Source: Azospirillum brasilense (GTDB lineage: Bacteria; Pseudomonadota; Alphaproteobacteria; Azospirillales; Azospirillaceae). Taken from it: a DNA stretch of 64,000 bases. Numbering within the stretch: position 1 is the stretch's first letter; each line of letters opens with the position of its first letter. The DNA is taken from the NCBI RefSeq assembly GCF_001315015.1, contig NZ_CP012915.1:1-64000 (forward strand). Reading direction: 5' to 3'. Below, piece by piece: positions 51,299 to 60,718 of the stretch. Made by a program: the position numbers and the translations under genes. The notes beneath the pieces are model-generated. The model saw only the letters and a program-made list of their open reading frames with translations, ran no database searches and had not been told where the DNA came from.

Positions 51299-52120
51299 TC
51301 AGCCCTTGACGCCGCCGGTCGTCATGCCGGCGACCACGTAGCGTTGGACGAACAGGTAGAAGACGACCGCCGGCAGCGTGTAGATGAAGCCGACCGCCAT
51401 GACCGTGTGCACCGGCGTGCTCAGCTCGCCCACGAAGCTGGCGAGGCCGACCGAGGCGGTGCGCAGGGCGTCGTCGCTGATGAAGGTCTGGGCGAAGACA
51501 TACTCGTTCCAGCCGTGGAAGAAGGCGATCACCGCCGCCGCCGCCAGCGTCGGCGCGATCAGCGGAACCACCACCGCCAGCACGATGCCGAGGCGGGAGC
51601 AGCCGTCGACCCTTGCGGCCTCCTCGATCTCCGACGGCACGCCGTCGATGGCGCCCTTCAGGATCCAGGTCACCACCGGCACCGTGAAGGCCGTGTTGGC
51701 CAGGATCAGGCCGAGCAGCGTGTTGAGCAGCGACAGCTTGGTGAAGATGTCGTAGAGCGGCACCACCAGCATCGCTTCCGGCAGCATCTGCGTCATGAAC
51801 AGCGCGAAGCCGAGCAGCAGCTTGCCGTTGAAGGTCAGGCGGGACAGCGCGTAGGCCGGCAGCACCGACAGCAGGATGCTCAGCACCGTCGTGCCGACCG
51901 CGACGATCAGGCTGTTGACCAGCCATTGGCGCAGCGAGGTCTCGGTGAAGGCGGCGGCGTAGGTGCCGATCTGCGACAGCGTCGGCAGCAGGTTCGGCGT
52001 GTCGTCGAACAGCCGCTCCGACGGGGTGAGCGAGGTCACCAGCATCCAGTAGAGCGGGAAGGCCGCCACCCCGAGGAGGACCAGGACGGCGAGCGTGCGG
52101 GCCGTGGAATTGTGTTTCAT
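51299..52120 (-). CDS. Sugar ABC importer permease (MalG type)
   Basis: The 273-residue inner-membrane protein has six predicted helices. The EAA loop that contacts the ATPase reads EIEEAARVDGCSRLGIVLAV, and the C-terminus VVAGMTTGGVKG is typical of the MalG group. It starts four bases after the stop of the other permease gene. The transported compound is unknown; context points to a sugar or sugar acid. Confidence 0.9.
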   Translation of the reverse strand: MKHNSTARTLAVLVLLGVAAFPLYWMLVTSLTPSERLFDDTPNLLPTLSQIGTYAAAFTETSLRQWLVNSLIVAVGTTVLSILLSVLPAYALSRLTFNGKLLLGFALFMTQMLPEAMLVVPLYDIFTKLSLLNTLLGLILANTAFTVPVVTWILKGAIDGVPSEIEEAARVDGCSRLGIVLAVVVPLIAPTLAAAAVIAFFHGWNEYVFAQTFISDDALRTASVGLASFVGELSTPVHTVMAVGFIYTLPAVVFYLFVQRYVVAGMTTGGVKG

Positions 52121-52124
52121 GGGA

Positions 52125-53063
52125 TCACCGTTTCCCGGCGGCCTTTTCCGCCCGCGTCGACAGCCAGAAATAGACCAGCGTCACCAGGATCGCGACGACC
52201 AGCCCAATGATGCCGACCGCCGCCGCCCGGCCGAGGTCGAGATAGACGAAGGCGCGGCGGTAGAGGTCGATGACCAGCGTGTTGGTCTCGCCCAGCGGGC
52301 CGCCCTGGGTCATCAGCCAGATCACGTCGAAGCGGCGCAGCGACCACACGGTGATGAGCAGGGTGAGGAGCGCCACCGACGGGCGGATGGTCGGCCAGGT
52401 GACGGCGCGGAAGATGCTGAGCCGGTCGGCCCCGTCGATCACCGCCGCCTCGCGCAGCTCCGACGGCACGCCCTGGAGGGCGGCCAGGATGACGACGGAG
52501 GAGAAGGGGAAGATCTGCCAGATCGTGGTGATGAGGATGGCCGGCAGGGCGAAGGACGGCTCGTCCAGCCAGTTCACCCCGCCGTCGGCGAAGCCGAGGA
52601 ACTGGGCGAGGTGGCTGAACAGGCCGTACTGCGCGTTGAACATCCACACGAAGATCAGCGCCGCGGCGACCGGCGGGGCGGCCCACGGAATGGTGACCAG
52701 CGCGCGGGCGATGCCGCGCCCCCGGAAGGTGCCGTCGAGCAGCAGCGCCGCCAGCAGGCCGAGCCCGATGGAGGCGACCACGCAGACCAGCGTGTAGACC
52801 GCGGTGACGCGCAGGACCTGATGGAACTCCGGGTCGAAGACGAGTTCGCGGTAATTGTCCAGCCCGACGTAGGTCTGCTGGCCGGGCGAGAGCAGTGAGG
52901 TGGAGGTGACGCTGAGCAGGAATTCCTGCACCAGCGGGTAGCCCTGGAAGACCAGGAGATAGAGCGCCACCGGGGCGACGAAGAGCGCGGGAACCCAGCG
53001 GCCATGGTCGATCGGCGCGCGCCGCGCGGCGGCCCTGGGCTGGCTCACGGTCCTGCTCATCAT
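52125..53063 (-). CDS. Sugar ABC importer permease (MalF type)
   Basis: The 312-residue protein has six membrane helices. The EAA loop reads ELREAAVIDGADRLSIFRAV, and LFSHLAQFLGFADGGVNWL is a periplasmic loop usual in this family. Two ATGs stand together at 53063 and 53060. The repeat element at 53106-53228 separates it from the binding-protein gene, so expression of the two parts may differ. Confidence 0.9.
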   Translation of the reverse strand: MMSRTVSQPRAAARRAPIDHGRWVPALFVAPVALYLLVFQGYPLVQEFLLSVTSTSLLSPGQQTYVGLDNYRELVFDPEFHQVLRVTAVYTLVCVVASIGLGLLAALLLDGTFRGRGIARALVTIPWAAPPVAAALIFVWMFNAQYGLFSHLAQFLGFADGGVNWLDEPSFALPAILITTIWQIFPFSSVVILAALQGVPSELREAAVIDGADRLSIFRAVTWPTIRPSVALLTLLITVWSLRRFDVIWLMTQGGPLGETNTLVIDLYRRAFVYLDLGRAAAVGIIGLVVAILVTLVYFWLSTRAEKAAGKR

Positions 53064-53105
53064 GATGCGGTATCCGGAGTTGGGACCACGGCGATCGCTT
53101 CCGAC

Positions 53106-53228
53106 ATCCCCTCTCCCCCCTGGGGAGAGGGTTAGGGTGAGGGGGTTGCGCGTGTCGGTACGTCCGGCACAAGCATAACCCCCTCACCGGCCCTGCGGGC
53201 CACCCTCTCCCCAGAGGGGAGAGGGTTA
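53106..53228. repeat. Interspersed palindromic element, copy 3
   Basis: This is the same element as at 20.5 and 37.7 kb, here between the binding-protein stop and the permease start inside one operon. Such intercistronic hairpins often stabilise the upstream message or reduce downstream expression, which would favour excess binding protein over permease (established for REP-like elements, inferred here). Confidence 0.85.
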
Positions 53229-53266
53229 GAGATACCGGATGCGATCGCCCTGGAATTGTGCGGGCG

Positions 53267-54532
53267 TTACTTCTGGGCGAGCACGCGGGCGGTGATCAGG
53301 CGCTGCGCCTCGTCCATGGCGGTCTGCGGGGCGACGCCGCCCTGGAGCACCTTGAGGAGCTGCTGGACGATGATCTGCTGGATCTCCGGCGCCTTGGTCT
53401 CAAGCCCCTGCGGCAGGGCGGGCACGCTGTTCGGGGTCTGCGCGTCGTAGACCTTCAGCCAGGGCATGGCCTGAAGCTCCTCCGGCGTGCGCTCCACCGT
53501 GGTCGCGACGTTGGCGGCGCCGAGCAGGGTTTGGAGTTCCTGCTGCTGCTGGGGCTGGAGCGCCCATTGCAGGAACTTGCCGGCGGCGTCCTTCACCTTG
53601 GTGTTGGCGTTGATGGTCACCGGAGCCAGGATCATGCCCTGCTCCTTGTGCGGGAAGGGCGACGGGGCGGCGGCGATGGGGTGCGCCTTGCCCTGCGAGG
53701 TCAGGATGGTGGCGACGCCGCCGTTGTCGATCTCCATGGCGACCTTGCCCTCCCAGAACATCCGCCGGTAGGTGGCGGCGTCGGTGCCCTTGGGGATCAT
53801 GCCGGCGTCATAGACGGTCTTGTAGGCGGCGACACCCGCCACGACCTCGGGGCTGTTGAAGGTCGGCGTGCCGTCCGGCTTGGACCAGCGCCCGCCGAAG
53901 CCGTAGACGAAGTTGGTCAGGTCGTACCAGACGCCGCCGCGCTCGGCCATCGTGGCGCGGAAGGCGAAGCCGTAGTTGCCGTCCTTCGTCGCTTCCTTGC
54001 CGAGCTTCACGAACTCCTCGAAGGTCTTGGGCGGCGTGCCGTTGGGCAGCAGCGCGGCGTTGTAGACCATCGCGTAGTTGGCGGTGTCGAAAGCGAAGCC
54101 GTAGCGCTTGCCCTCGACCTTCATGTACTGGTCGGCGGCGGTGAAGGTGTGGGCGCCGTCCTTCACGATGTCGTCGATCGGCAGGACCGACTTGGCGGCG
54201 ACCGCCGCGTAGAACTCCGGCAGGTCGAAGCGGATGACGTCGGGGCCGCCGTTGCCGCCCATCTGCGTGAAGATGGTGGTGGCGAAGGAGGAGAAGGGGA
54301 TGGTGACCGGCTTCACCTCGATGTCGGGCTGGGACTGGTTGAACTTCTCCACCCAGGCCTTCAGCCGGTCGCCGCGGCCGACCTCGGCGAAGTGGGACGC
54401 AGCGAAGGTCACCACCGTCTTTCCGGAAGATTGGGCCAGGGCGACCGACGCGGTGCCCAGCGCCAAAGCGGCGGCCAGCCCGCCGGCCAGAAGGGGGGTG
54501 ATGCCCGTGATTGCGCTCAGAAACGGCTTCAT
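53267..54532 (-). CDS. Periplasmic sugar-binding protein (SBP_bac_1)
   Basis: The 421-residue protein has a signal peptide (LLAGGLAAALALGTASVALA) and the family-1 solute-binding fold: VVTFAASHFAEVGRGDRLKA, PDVIRFDLPEFYAAVAAKS and FAFDTANYAMVYNAALL. A good ribosome site (GAGGAGG, seven bases before the ATG) fits high expression. It is encoded first among the importer genes and follows the dehydrogenase gene after 100 bp. The ligand is unknown. Confidence 0.9.
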   Translation of the reverse strand: MKPFLSAITGITPLLAGGLAAALALGTASVALAQSSGKTVVTFAASHFAEVGRGDRLKAWVEKFNQSQPDIEVKPVTIPFSSFATTIFTQMGGNGGPDVIRFDLPEFYAAVAAKSVLPIDDIVKDGAHTFTAADQYMKVEGKRYGFAFDTANYAMVYNAALLPNGTPPKTFEEFVKLGKEATKDGNYGFAFRATMAERGGVWYDLTNFVYGFGGRWSKPDGTPTFNSPEVVAGVAAYKTVYDAGMIPKGTDAATYRRMFWEGKVAMEIDNGGVATILTSQGKAHPIAAAPSPFPHKEQGMILAPVTINANTKVKDAAGKFLQWALQPQQQQELQTLLGAANVATTVERTPEELQAMPWLKVYDAQTPNSVPALPQGLETKAPEIQQIIVQQLLKVLQGGVAPQTAMDEAQRLITARVLAQK

Positions 54533-54600
54533 GCTGCGTCCTCCTCTGAATTTGTTCGTTTGCTGTCTTTTTTGGTTGGTTTAGCCCGCAATCCTGGAAC

Positions 54601-54614
54601 CATACCAGAGTATG
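54601..54614. promoter_or_regulatory. Small palindrome between the dehydrogenase and binding-protein genes
   Basis: CATAC-CAGA-GTATG is symmetric and sits about 70 bp before the binding-protein start. It may be an operator for a second promoter driving the importer genes, or a chance symmetry. No matching site was seen elsewhere in the operon. Confidence 0.3.
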
Positions 54615-54632
54615 TGGGCCGGTGATCGGGGT

Positions 54633-56213
54633 TCAGTGCCGGCCCAACGCTCCGTCGAACCGGCGCCACAGTCCCAGCGGGTTGCCGTCGCGCAGGGCTT
54701 GCGGCAGCAGGTCGGCCGGGATGTCCTGGTAGCAGACGGGCCGCAGGAACCGCTCGATGGCCGCCGTGCCGACCGAGGTGGTGCGGCCGTCCGACGTGGC
54801 CGGGAAGGGGCCGCCATGCACCATGGCGTGGCAGACCTCGACGCCGGTCGGCCAGCCGTTGGCCAGGATGCGGCCAGCCTTGCGCTCCAGCGTCGGCAGC
54901 AGGACCGCCGCCGCTCCGGTGTCGGCCGCGTCCATCTGCAGGGTCGCGGTGAGCTGGCCGTCCAGCCGTTCCGCCACCGTGCGCAAAGACTCCAGATCCG
55001 GGCAGCGGATGAGCAGGGAGGCGGCGCCGAACACCTCCTCCCGCAGGGCCGGGTCGTCGAGGAAGGCGTCGGCGGTCGTGGCGAACAGCGCCGCCCGGCA
55101 CCGGTTGGGGCCGTCGCCGTCCAGCCCGCGGGCCAGCGTCGCCACGCGGGCGTTGCCGGCCAGGGCGGCCACCCCGGCGTCGAAGGCGGCGTGGATGCCC
55201 GGCGTCAGCATGGTCGGCGCCGCGCTGCCGCCCAGCGCGTCCACGGCGGACGCCACGAAGCGGTCGAGGTCCGGCCCGTCCACCGCCAGCAGAATGCCGG
55301 GGTTGGTGCAGAACTGCCCGGCGCCCAGCGTCAGCGAGGCGACGAAGCTCTTGCCCAGCGCCTCCGCCCGCGCGGCGAGCGCCGCCGGCAGCAGGAAGAC
55401 CGGGTTGATGCTGCTCATCTCCGCGTAGACGGGGATCGGCTCCGGACGCTTGGCCGCCACCTCCATCAGCGCCACGCCGCCGCGGCGCGACCCGGTGAAG
55501 CCGACCGCCCTGATGCGCGGGTCAGCGACCAGCGCCGTGCCCACCGACGAGCCGGCGCCGAAGATCAGCGAGAAGACGCCCTCCGGTAGCCCGCATTCGG
55601 CGACGGCGGCCTGGACGGCGCGGCCGACCAGCTCCGACGTGCCGGGATGGGCGGAGTGGGCCTTGACCACCACCGGACAGCCGGCGGCGAAGGCCGAGGC
55701 GGTGTCGCCCCCGGCCACCGAGAAGGCCAGCGGGAAGTTGCTGGCGCCGAACACCGCCACGGGGCCGAGCGGGATGCGGCGCTGGCGCAGGTCGGGGCGG
55801 GGCAGGGGCGCGCGTTCCGGCAGGGCCGGGTCGATGCGGGCGCCAAGCCAGCTGCCCTCCCGCACCACCGCGGCGAACAGGCGGAGCTGGCCGACGGTGC
55901 GGCCCCGCTCTCCCTCCAGCCGGGCGCGCAGCAGGCCGCTTTCGGCCATGGCGCGGACGATCAACGCGTCGCCGAGGTCGAGGATGTTGCGGGCGACCGC
56001 CTCCAGGAAGACGGCGCGGTCCTCCGGCGCGGTCTCGCGGAAGCGGTCGAAGGCGTCCCAGGCGAGCTGGCAGGCGCGGTCCACCTCCGCCGCCCCGCCG
56101 CCGTCGAAGGCGGGCTCCAGCTTTGCCCCGGTGGACGGGTCGATGGCGTGGATCTCGCCGTTGCGGCCGCGGTGGCTCTCGGCGCCGATGAGCATCATGC
56201 CGGTGAGGGTCAC
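54633..56213 (-). CDS. Aldehyde dehydrogenase of the 2,5-dioxopentanoate (ketoglutarate semialdehyde) type
   Basis: The 526-residue NAD(P)-dependent enzyme oxidises 2-oxoglutarate semialdehyde to 2-oxoglutarate, the last step of non-phosphorylating pentose or sugar-acid degradation. Family marks are the cofactor region [37 protein letters not shown], the general-base Glu in [14 protein letters not shown] (about 266) and the catalytic Cys in [10 protein letters not shown] (about 301). These strings fit the group described from Azospirillum and Pseudomonas. The neighbouring FAH-family enzyme could produce its substrate. Assignment to this group is strong, exact substrate less so. Confidence 0.85.
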   Translation of the reverse strand: MTLTGMMLIGAESHRGRNGEIHAIDPSTGAKLEPAFDGGGAAEVDRACQLAWDAFDRFRETAPEDRAVFLEAVARNILDLGDALIVRAMAESGLLRARLEGERGRTVGQLRLFAAVVREGSWLGARIDPALPERAPLPRPDLRQRRIPLGPVAVFGASNFPLAFSVAGGDTASAFAAGCPVVVKAHSAHPGTSELVGRAVQAAVAECGLPEGVFSLIFGAGSSVGTALVADPRIRAVGFTGSRRGGVALMEVAAKRPEPIPVYAEMSSINPVFLLPAALAARAEALGKSFVASLTLGAGQFCTNPGILLAVDGPDLDRFVASAVDALGGSAAPTMLTPGIHAAFDAGVAALAGNARVATLARGLDGDGPNRCRAALFATTADAFLDDPALREEVFGAASLLIRCPDLESLRTVAERLDGQLTATLQMDAADTGAAAVLLPTLERKAGRILANGWPTGVEVCHAMVHGGPFPATSDGRTTSVGTAAIERFLRPVCYQDIPADLLPQALRDGNPLGLWRRFDGALGRH

Positions 56214-56244
56214 GGGCGGGTCCTTTCTTGGTCTCGGTACAGGA

Positions 56245-57429
56245 TCAGCCGAGCAGGCCGCGGCCCGCGAGGTTCCGCATCAGCGCGGCGGCGCCGAAGT
56301 TCCAGGGCGCGCAGTCGGCGCAATGGCGGACCCGGTTGGTCAGGCTGCCCAGTGCCGGGGCGGTGATGGTCACCACGTCGTCCAGCTTGTGGGTGAAGCC
56401 CTCACCCGGACGGTCGCGGTCCTCGACCGGCGCGAACATGGTGCCGAGCAGCAGGACGAAGCCGTCCGGATACTGGTGGTTCTCGCCGATGGTCGCCTCC
56501 ACCAGCTCCACCGGGTCGCGGCTGATCTGCGACATGGAGCTGGAGCCCTCCAGCCGGAAGCCGTCGCTGCCCTCGACCACCAGCCCAAGCTCGGCGCTGC
56601 GCACGCCGTCGAGCGTGAAGCGGTCGTCGAACAGGCGGATGAACGGGCCGATGGAGCCGCTGGCGTTGTTGTCCTTGGCCTTGCCGAGCAGCAGGGCGGA
56701 GCGCCCCTCGACGTCGCGCAGGTTCATGTCGTTGCCGAGCGTGGCGCCGACGATGTCCCCGCGGCTGGAGGCCAGGACGGCGATTTCCGGCTCCGGGTTG
56801 TTCCACACCGAATAAGGCGGGATGCCGACATGGGCGCCGGTGCCGACCGCCGACATCGGCTGGCCCTTGGTGAAGATCTCGGCGTCGGGGCCGATGCCGA
56901 CCTCCAGATACTGCGACCACACCCCGCGGGCGATCAGCGCCTTCTTGACCTCCATGGCCTCCGGCGAGCCGGGCTTCAGGCTGGACAGGTCGCGCCCGAT
57001 CAGTGCGTCGATGTCGGCGCGGATGGCCAGCGCTTTTTCGGGGGCGCCGCGCGCCTGCTCCTCGATGACGCGCTCCAGCAGGCTGACCACGAAGGTCACG
57101 CCGGACGCCTTCACCGCCTGGAGGTCGATGGGGGCCAGCAGCCAGGGCCGCTCCGGGTCGCGCCGGTCCTCGTCGGAGTTGGCGAGGATGGCGGCGGCGG
57201 TGCCGATCCACTCACCGGGCAGGTCGCGGGCGATGGCCGCGGCGGCGCCGGTCTCCACCAGATCGCGCACGGTGGGCGCGTCGCGGCTGGTGATGTCGAA
57301 CACGTCCCGGCCGCGCACGGCGATGACCGAGGGGCCGACGCCGGGACGCCAGGCGCGCCCGACCAGGAGCGCGCCCTCGTCCGCCGGCAGGGCGGCGGCG
57401 GGGTCGAGGGGAAGGGGTCGCTTGCTCAT
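56245..57429 (-). CDS. Fumarylacetoacetate hydrolase (FAH) family enzyme
   Basis: The 394-residue protein has the FAH catalytic fold: [20 protein letters not shown] with the metal-binding Glu pair, [36 protein letters not shown] and LLLGTMFAP. Family members hydrolyse C-C bonds, decarboxylate or dehydrate 2-oxo acids. Next to a ketoglutarate-semialdehyde dehydrogenase, a role as dehydratase of a 2-oxo-3-deoxy sugar acid is the best guess, as in L-arabinose routes that use a FAH-type dehydratase. The N-terminal domain (about 150 residues) is larger than in simple members. Confidence 0.8.
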   Translation of the reverse strand: MSKRPLPLDPAAALPADEGALLVGRAWRPGVGPSVIAVRGRDVFDITSRDAPTVRDLVETGAAAAIARDLPGEWIGTAAAILANSDEDRRDPERPWLLAPIDLQAVKASGVTFVVSLLERVIEEQARGAPEKALAIRADIDALIGRDLSSLKPGSPEAMEVKKALIARGVWSQYLEVGIGPDAEIFTKGQPMSAVGTGAHVGIPPYSVWNNPEPEIAVLASSRGDIVGATLGNDMNLRDVEGRSALLLGKAKDNNASGSIGPFIRLFDDRFTLDGVRSAELGLVVEGSDGFRLEGSSSMSQISRDPVELVEATIGENHQYPDGFVLLLGTMFAPVEDRDRPGEGFTHKLDDVVTITAPALGSLTNRVRHCADCAPWNFGAAALMRNLAGRGLLG

Positions 57430-57460
57430 GATTTCCTCTCCTCTTGCTTGCGCCGGGTCG

Positions 57461-58258
57461 TCACTTGCGCCGGAAGACCGGGCTGCGCTTTTCCTTGAAG
57501 GCGGCGCGCCCCTCGGCGGCGTCCGCGGTGGCGAAGCAGATGGTTTGCAGGTCGCGCTCGTACTCGATGGCCTTTTCCACCGGCATGGTGTGGGCAGCCT
57601 TCAGGTTCAGCTTGGCCGTCTCCGCCGCGATGGGGGCGCGGCTGGCGACGATGGCGGCGATCTCCTGCGCGCGGGCGAGCAGGCGGTCGGCGGGCACCAC
57701 CTCGCTGACGAGGCCCCAGGCCAGCGCCTTGTCCGCCGGGATCGGGTCGCCGGTCAGGATCATCATCGCGGCGTTGGAGGTGCCGATGGAGTGCGAGAGG
57801 AAGGCCGCGACGCCGCCGCCGCCGATCCAGCCGAGCTTGATCTCCGGCGCGCCGAACTGGGCGTTCTCCGACGCGATGCGGATGTCGCAGCTCATCGCCG
57901 TCTCCAGCCCGCCGCCGAAGGCGTAGCCGTTGACCGCGGCGATGCTCGGCTTGCGCAAGCCGCGGATGGCGTCGCAATAGTCCTCGCGGTTGCGGAAGTT
58001 CCAGGCGGTGTCGTAGCGGTCCAACTCGCGGATGTCGGAGCCGCAGCAGAAGGCGCGCGGCCCGGCGCCGGTCAGCACGACGCAGCGGATGTCGTCGTCG
58101 GCGTTGCAGCGGGCGACGGCGGCGACCAGCTCCGCGGCCATCTCCGGGGTCACCGCGTTCAGCTTCTGCGGGCGGTCGAGCGTGATGGTGGCGACGAAGC
58201 CGTCCACCGTGACGGTGACCGCGCCAAGCGCCGGATCGGGGGTGTTGAGCGAGTCCAT
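57461..58258 (-). CDS. Enoyl-CoA hydratase/isomerase family protein
   Basis: The 265-residue crotonase-fold enzyme has the oxyanion-hole segments RAFCCGSDIRELD (near residue 70) and NGYAFGGGLETAMSCDIRIA (near 115), followed by APEIKLGWIGGGGV. The usual catalytic Glu positions are partly replaced by Gly, so hydratase chemistry is not certain. It acts on a CoA thioester, which the CaiB-type transferase in the operon could supply. It starts 11 bases after the stop of the binding-like gene. Confidence 0.85.
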   Translation of the reverse strand: MDSLNTPDPALGAVTVTVDGFVATITLDRPQKLNAVTPEMAAELVAAVARCNADDDIRCVVLTGAGPRAFCCGSDIRELDRYDTAWNFRNREDYCDAIRGLRKPSIAAVNGYAFGGGLETAMSCDIRIASENAQFGAPEIKLGWIGGGGVAAFLSHSIGTSNAAMMILTGDPIPADKALAWGLVSEVVPADRLLARAQEIAAIVASRAPIAAETAKLNLKAAHTMPVEKAIEYERDLQTICFATADAAEGRAAFKEKRSPVFRRK

Positions 58259-58269
58259 GGGAAGGGGCC

Positions 58270-59421
58270 TTATCGTTCAGCGCCGGCAACCGGGCGGCTG
58301 GCGGCGTAGCGGTGTTGCAGACGGTCGAGCAAGGCGGCGTGCGGCGTGCCGTCGGCCAGCGCGTCGCGGATCATCGCGGCGGCTTCGGCCTGGAAAGCGA
58401 TGTAGCCGGCGTGGCGCGGGCGGACATAGGCGGCCTCCAGCGTCGCGGCGGTGTTGCGGTAGAAACCGCCCCAGCGGGCGTTCACCGCCTCGTCCGCCCA
58501 GACGTCGCGGCGGCTCGGCTGGCCGTCATGGGCCGGGATGAAGCTCCGCTGCGCCTCGGCGCCGAGCAGCCAGCGCAGATGGTCGAGCAGCGCGGGCGTC
58601 ACCTCGCAGCGCACGGAGACGCCGATGCCGGTGCCGCCCAGCGTCGAGCCGGGACGCCCGTCCGCCGTGGCGCGCGGCGCGTCGGCGAAGGTCAGCGGCT
58701 TCTCGCCCGCTGCGGTGGGGGCCGCGTAGTTGACGTAGCCGTAGACCAGCGGGCAGAGCGCGACCTCATCCGTGCGGGCCATGTGGCCGAGCAGCCCGAT
58801 GGGGTTCAGCCCACGGACCGCCGCCGGCATGCGTCCGGCCAGGATCGCCATGAGGTCGAGCACCCGCATCCCCACCTCCGTCGAGACCAGCCGGTCGGGA
58901 TCGGCCACCGCGGGTGGATCGCCGAAGGCCGCCGCCATGGACAGGAAGGTCAGGCAGGCGTGCGGCCCGGCCAGCGACAGGGCGACCGGCGCCCGTTCGG
59001 ACAGGCTCGCCACCTCCGCCCAGGTGACGGGGATCGGCCCGTCCAGAAGGTCGGCGCGGCAGGCCATGACCTGCGTCGCCGCGTCGAGCGGCAGCGCCCA
59101 ATGCCGGTCGGCAAAGCGGTAGCTGGCGAGGCTCGGCCCGATGCTGTCGCGCTGCCAGCCGGCAATGTCCCCGGCGGTGAACAGGTCCTCCAGCGGGATC
59201 AGGCCGCGTTCCGCCACGGCCTCCCCGACATGCGGATGGTCCAGCACGATCAGGTCGTAGCGGGCGCAGAGGTCGCCGATCGGATGGGCCTCGAAGCCTT
59301 CGAGCGGCTGCTTGTCCCAGTCGATGGCAAGCCCGTCGCGCCCCTCGTCCAGCCTGGCCGCCGCAGCCGCCAAGGCGTTGTAGCCGCGCGGGTGGTCCCA
59401 GGTCAGCGCGCGGTAGCGCAT
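58270..59421 (-). CDS. Solute-binding-fold protein without signal peptide
   Basis: The 383-residue protein resembles family-1 extracellular solute-binding proteins in its middle (YDLIVLDHPHVGEAVAERGL, HWALPLDAATQVMACRADLL, LLGHMARTDEVALCPLVYGY). It starts MRYRALTWDHPRGYNALAAA with no signal peptide or anchor. The start at 59421 has AGGAGG seven bases upstream, inside the 3' end of the CoA-transferase gene, which it overlaps by 19 bp. A cytoplasmic binding-fold protein coupled to a CoA-transferase is unusual; it may be a sensor or an enzyme subunit. Confidence 0.65.
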   Translation of the reverse strand: MRYRALTWDHPRGYNALAAAAARLDEGRDGLAIDWDKQPLEGFEAHPIGDLCARYDLIVLDHPHVGEAVAERGLIPLEDLFTAGDIAGWQRDSIGPSLASYRFADRHWALPLDAATQVMACRADLLDGPIPVTWAEVASLSERAPVALSLAGPHACLTFLSMAAAFGDPPAVADPDRLVSTEVGMRVLDLMAILAGRMPAAVRGLNPIGLLGHMARTDEVALCPLVYGYVNYAAPTAAGEKPLTFADAPRATADGRPGSTLGGTGIGVSVRCEVTPALLDHLRWLLGAEAQRSFIPAHDGQPSRRDVWADEAVNARWGGFYRNTAATLEAAYVRPRHAGYIAFQAEAAAMIRDALADGTPHAALLDRLQHRYAASRPVAGAER

Positions 59422-60650
59422 GCCCGAACCTCCTCTTCCTCCGCCTCCGGCTCGGTGGCGGCGACGACGCCGGCGGCCAGCAGGCGGTCGACGGCCTCGG
59501 CGGTGAAGCCGGCGGCTTCCAGCACCTCGCGGGTGTGCTCGCCGGTCAGGGGGGCGCCGCGCTCGACCTCCGACGGGGTTTTGGAGAACTTGATCGGGAA
59601 ACCCGGCGTCTTGACGCGGCCCTCGGTCGGGTGGTCGTACTCGACGAAGGTGCCGTTGTGCTTGATCTGTGGGTCGTTCACGAGGTCGGCGTAGCCGTAG
59701 ACCGGCCCGGCCCAGACGCCGGCGGCGTTGAACAGCTCCAACCATTCCGCGGAGGTCTTGGCGGTCAGCCGGTCGCGGGTCTTGGCGAAGATCTCGTCGC
59801 GGCGCGACCAGCTGTCGGTCTCGTCCGCCATGTCGAGGAAGGACGGCTCGCCGATCAGCTCGCCCAGCAGCTTCAGCGGCGGGAAGGCCACGATGATGAA
59901 GCCGTCGCTGGTGGCGAAGGCGCCGTAGGGCGCGCGGATGTAGACGTGGGCGTGCGGCTCGGCGGAGCGGGTCTGCGGCTTGCCGCCGACCGTGAAGACC
60001 GACAGCTCCTGCATCTGGATCGTCGTGATGGCGTCCAGCATGTTGACCTGGACGAGCTGGCCTTCGCCGGTGCGCTCGCGGTGGAGCAAGGCGGCCAGCA
60101 CGCCTTCGAAGGCGGTGTAGCCGGTGATCGCGTCCACCAGATACTGGCCGGCGGGGGTCGGGGCCTCGCCCTCGCGGCCCGCCGACAGCATGGCGCCGGA
60201 CATGCCCTGCAACAGCAGGTCCTGGCCCGGACGCTGGACGTAGGGGCCGGTCTCGCCATAGCCGGAGATCGACAGGTAGATCAGGCGCGGGTTGATCGCC
60301 GACAGCGATTCATAGTCCACGCCCAGCCGCTTGGCGACGCCCGGCCGGTAGTTCTGAAGGAACACGTCGGCGGTCTTGACCAGCTCCATCAGCAGGGCCT
60401 TGCCCTCGGTGTTCTTCAGGTCGACGGCGAGCGAGCGCTTGTTCCGGTTCAGCGACAGGAAGGAGACGTTCACCTTGTTGCCGGTGATGCCGCCCGCCGC
60501 GGTGTGGCGCTGCCACTCGCCGGTCACCGGCTCCACCTTCACCACGTCGGCGCCGAGGTCGCCCAGGCGCTGCGCCGCCAGCGGGCCGGCCATGGCGATG
60601 GAGCAGTCGAGCACACGGTAACCGCTGAGGATGTTGCGTTTCTTGTCCAT
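59403..60650 (-). CDS. CaiB/BaiF family III CoA-transferase
   Basis: The 415-residue enzyme moves CoA between carboxylic acids. Family marks are GYRVLDCSIAMAGPLAAQRL, LGADVVKVEPVTG, NRNKRSLAVDLKN and the catalytic Asp144 in RPGQDLLLQGM, followed by GEGQLVQVNMLDA. The C-terminus ends in an acidic run (EAEEEEV) that also carries the ribosome site of the next gene. It probably activates the pathway acid for the enoyl-CoA hydratase. The acid is unknown. Confidence 0.9.
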   Translation of the reverse strand: MDKKRNILSGYRVLDCSIAMAGPLAAQRLGDLGADVVKVEPVTGEWQRHTAAGGITGNKVNVSFLSLNRNKRSLAVDLKNTEGKALLMELVKTADVFLQNYRPGVAKRLGVDYESLSAINPRLIYLSISGYGETGPYVQRPGQDLLLQGMSGAMLSAGREGEAPTPAGQYLVDAITGYTAFEGVLAALLHRERTGEGQLVQVNMLDAITTIQMQELSVFTVGGKPQTRSAEPHAHVYIRAPYGAFATSDGFIIVAFPPLKLLGELIGEPSFLDMADETDSWSRRDEIFAKTRDRLTAKTSAEWLELFNAAGVWAGPVYGYADLVNDPQIKHNGTFVEYDHPTEGRVKTPGFPIKFSKTPSEVERGAPLTGEHTREVLEAAGFTAEAVDRLLAAGVVAATEPEAEEEEVRACATAR

Positions 60651-60718
60651 GATGTCCGGGTCTTGTTGCCGTGGGTCCGCCGGCCATGGCGGAAGGATGG
60701 GGCGGAGGAAAGGTTCGG

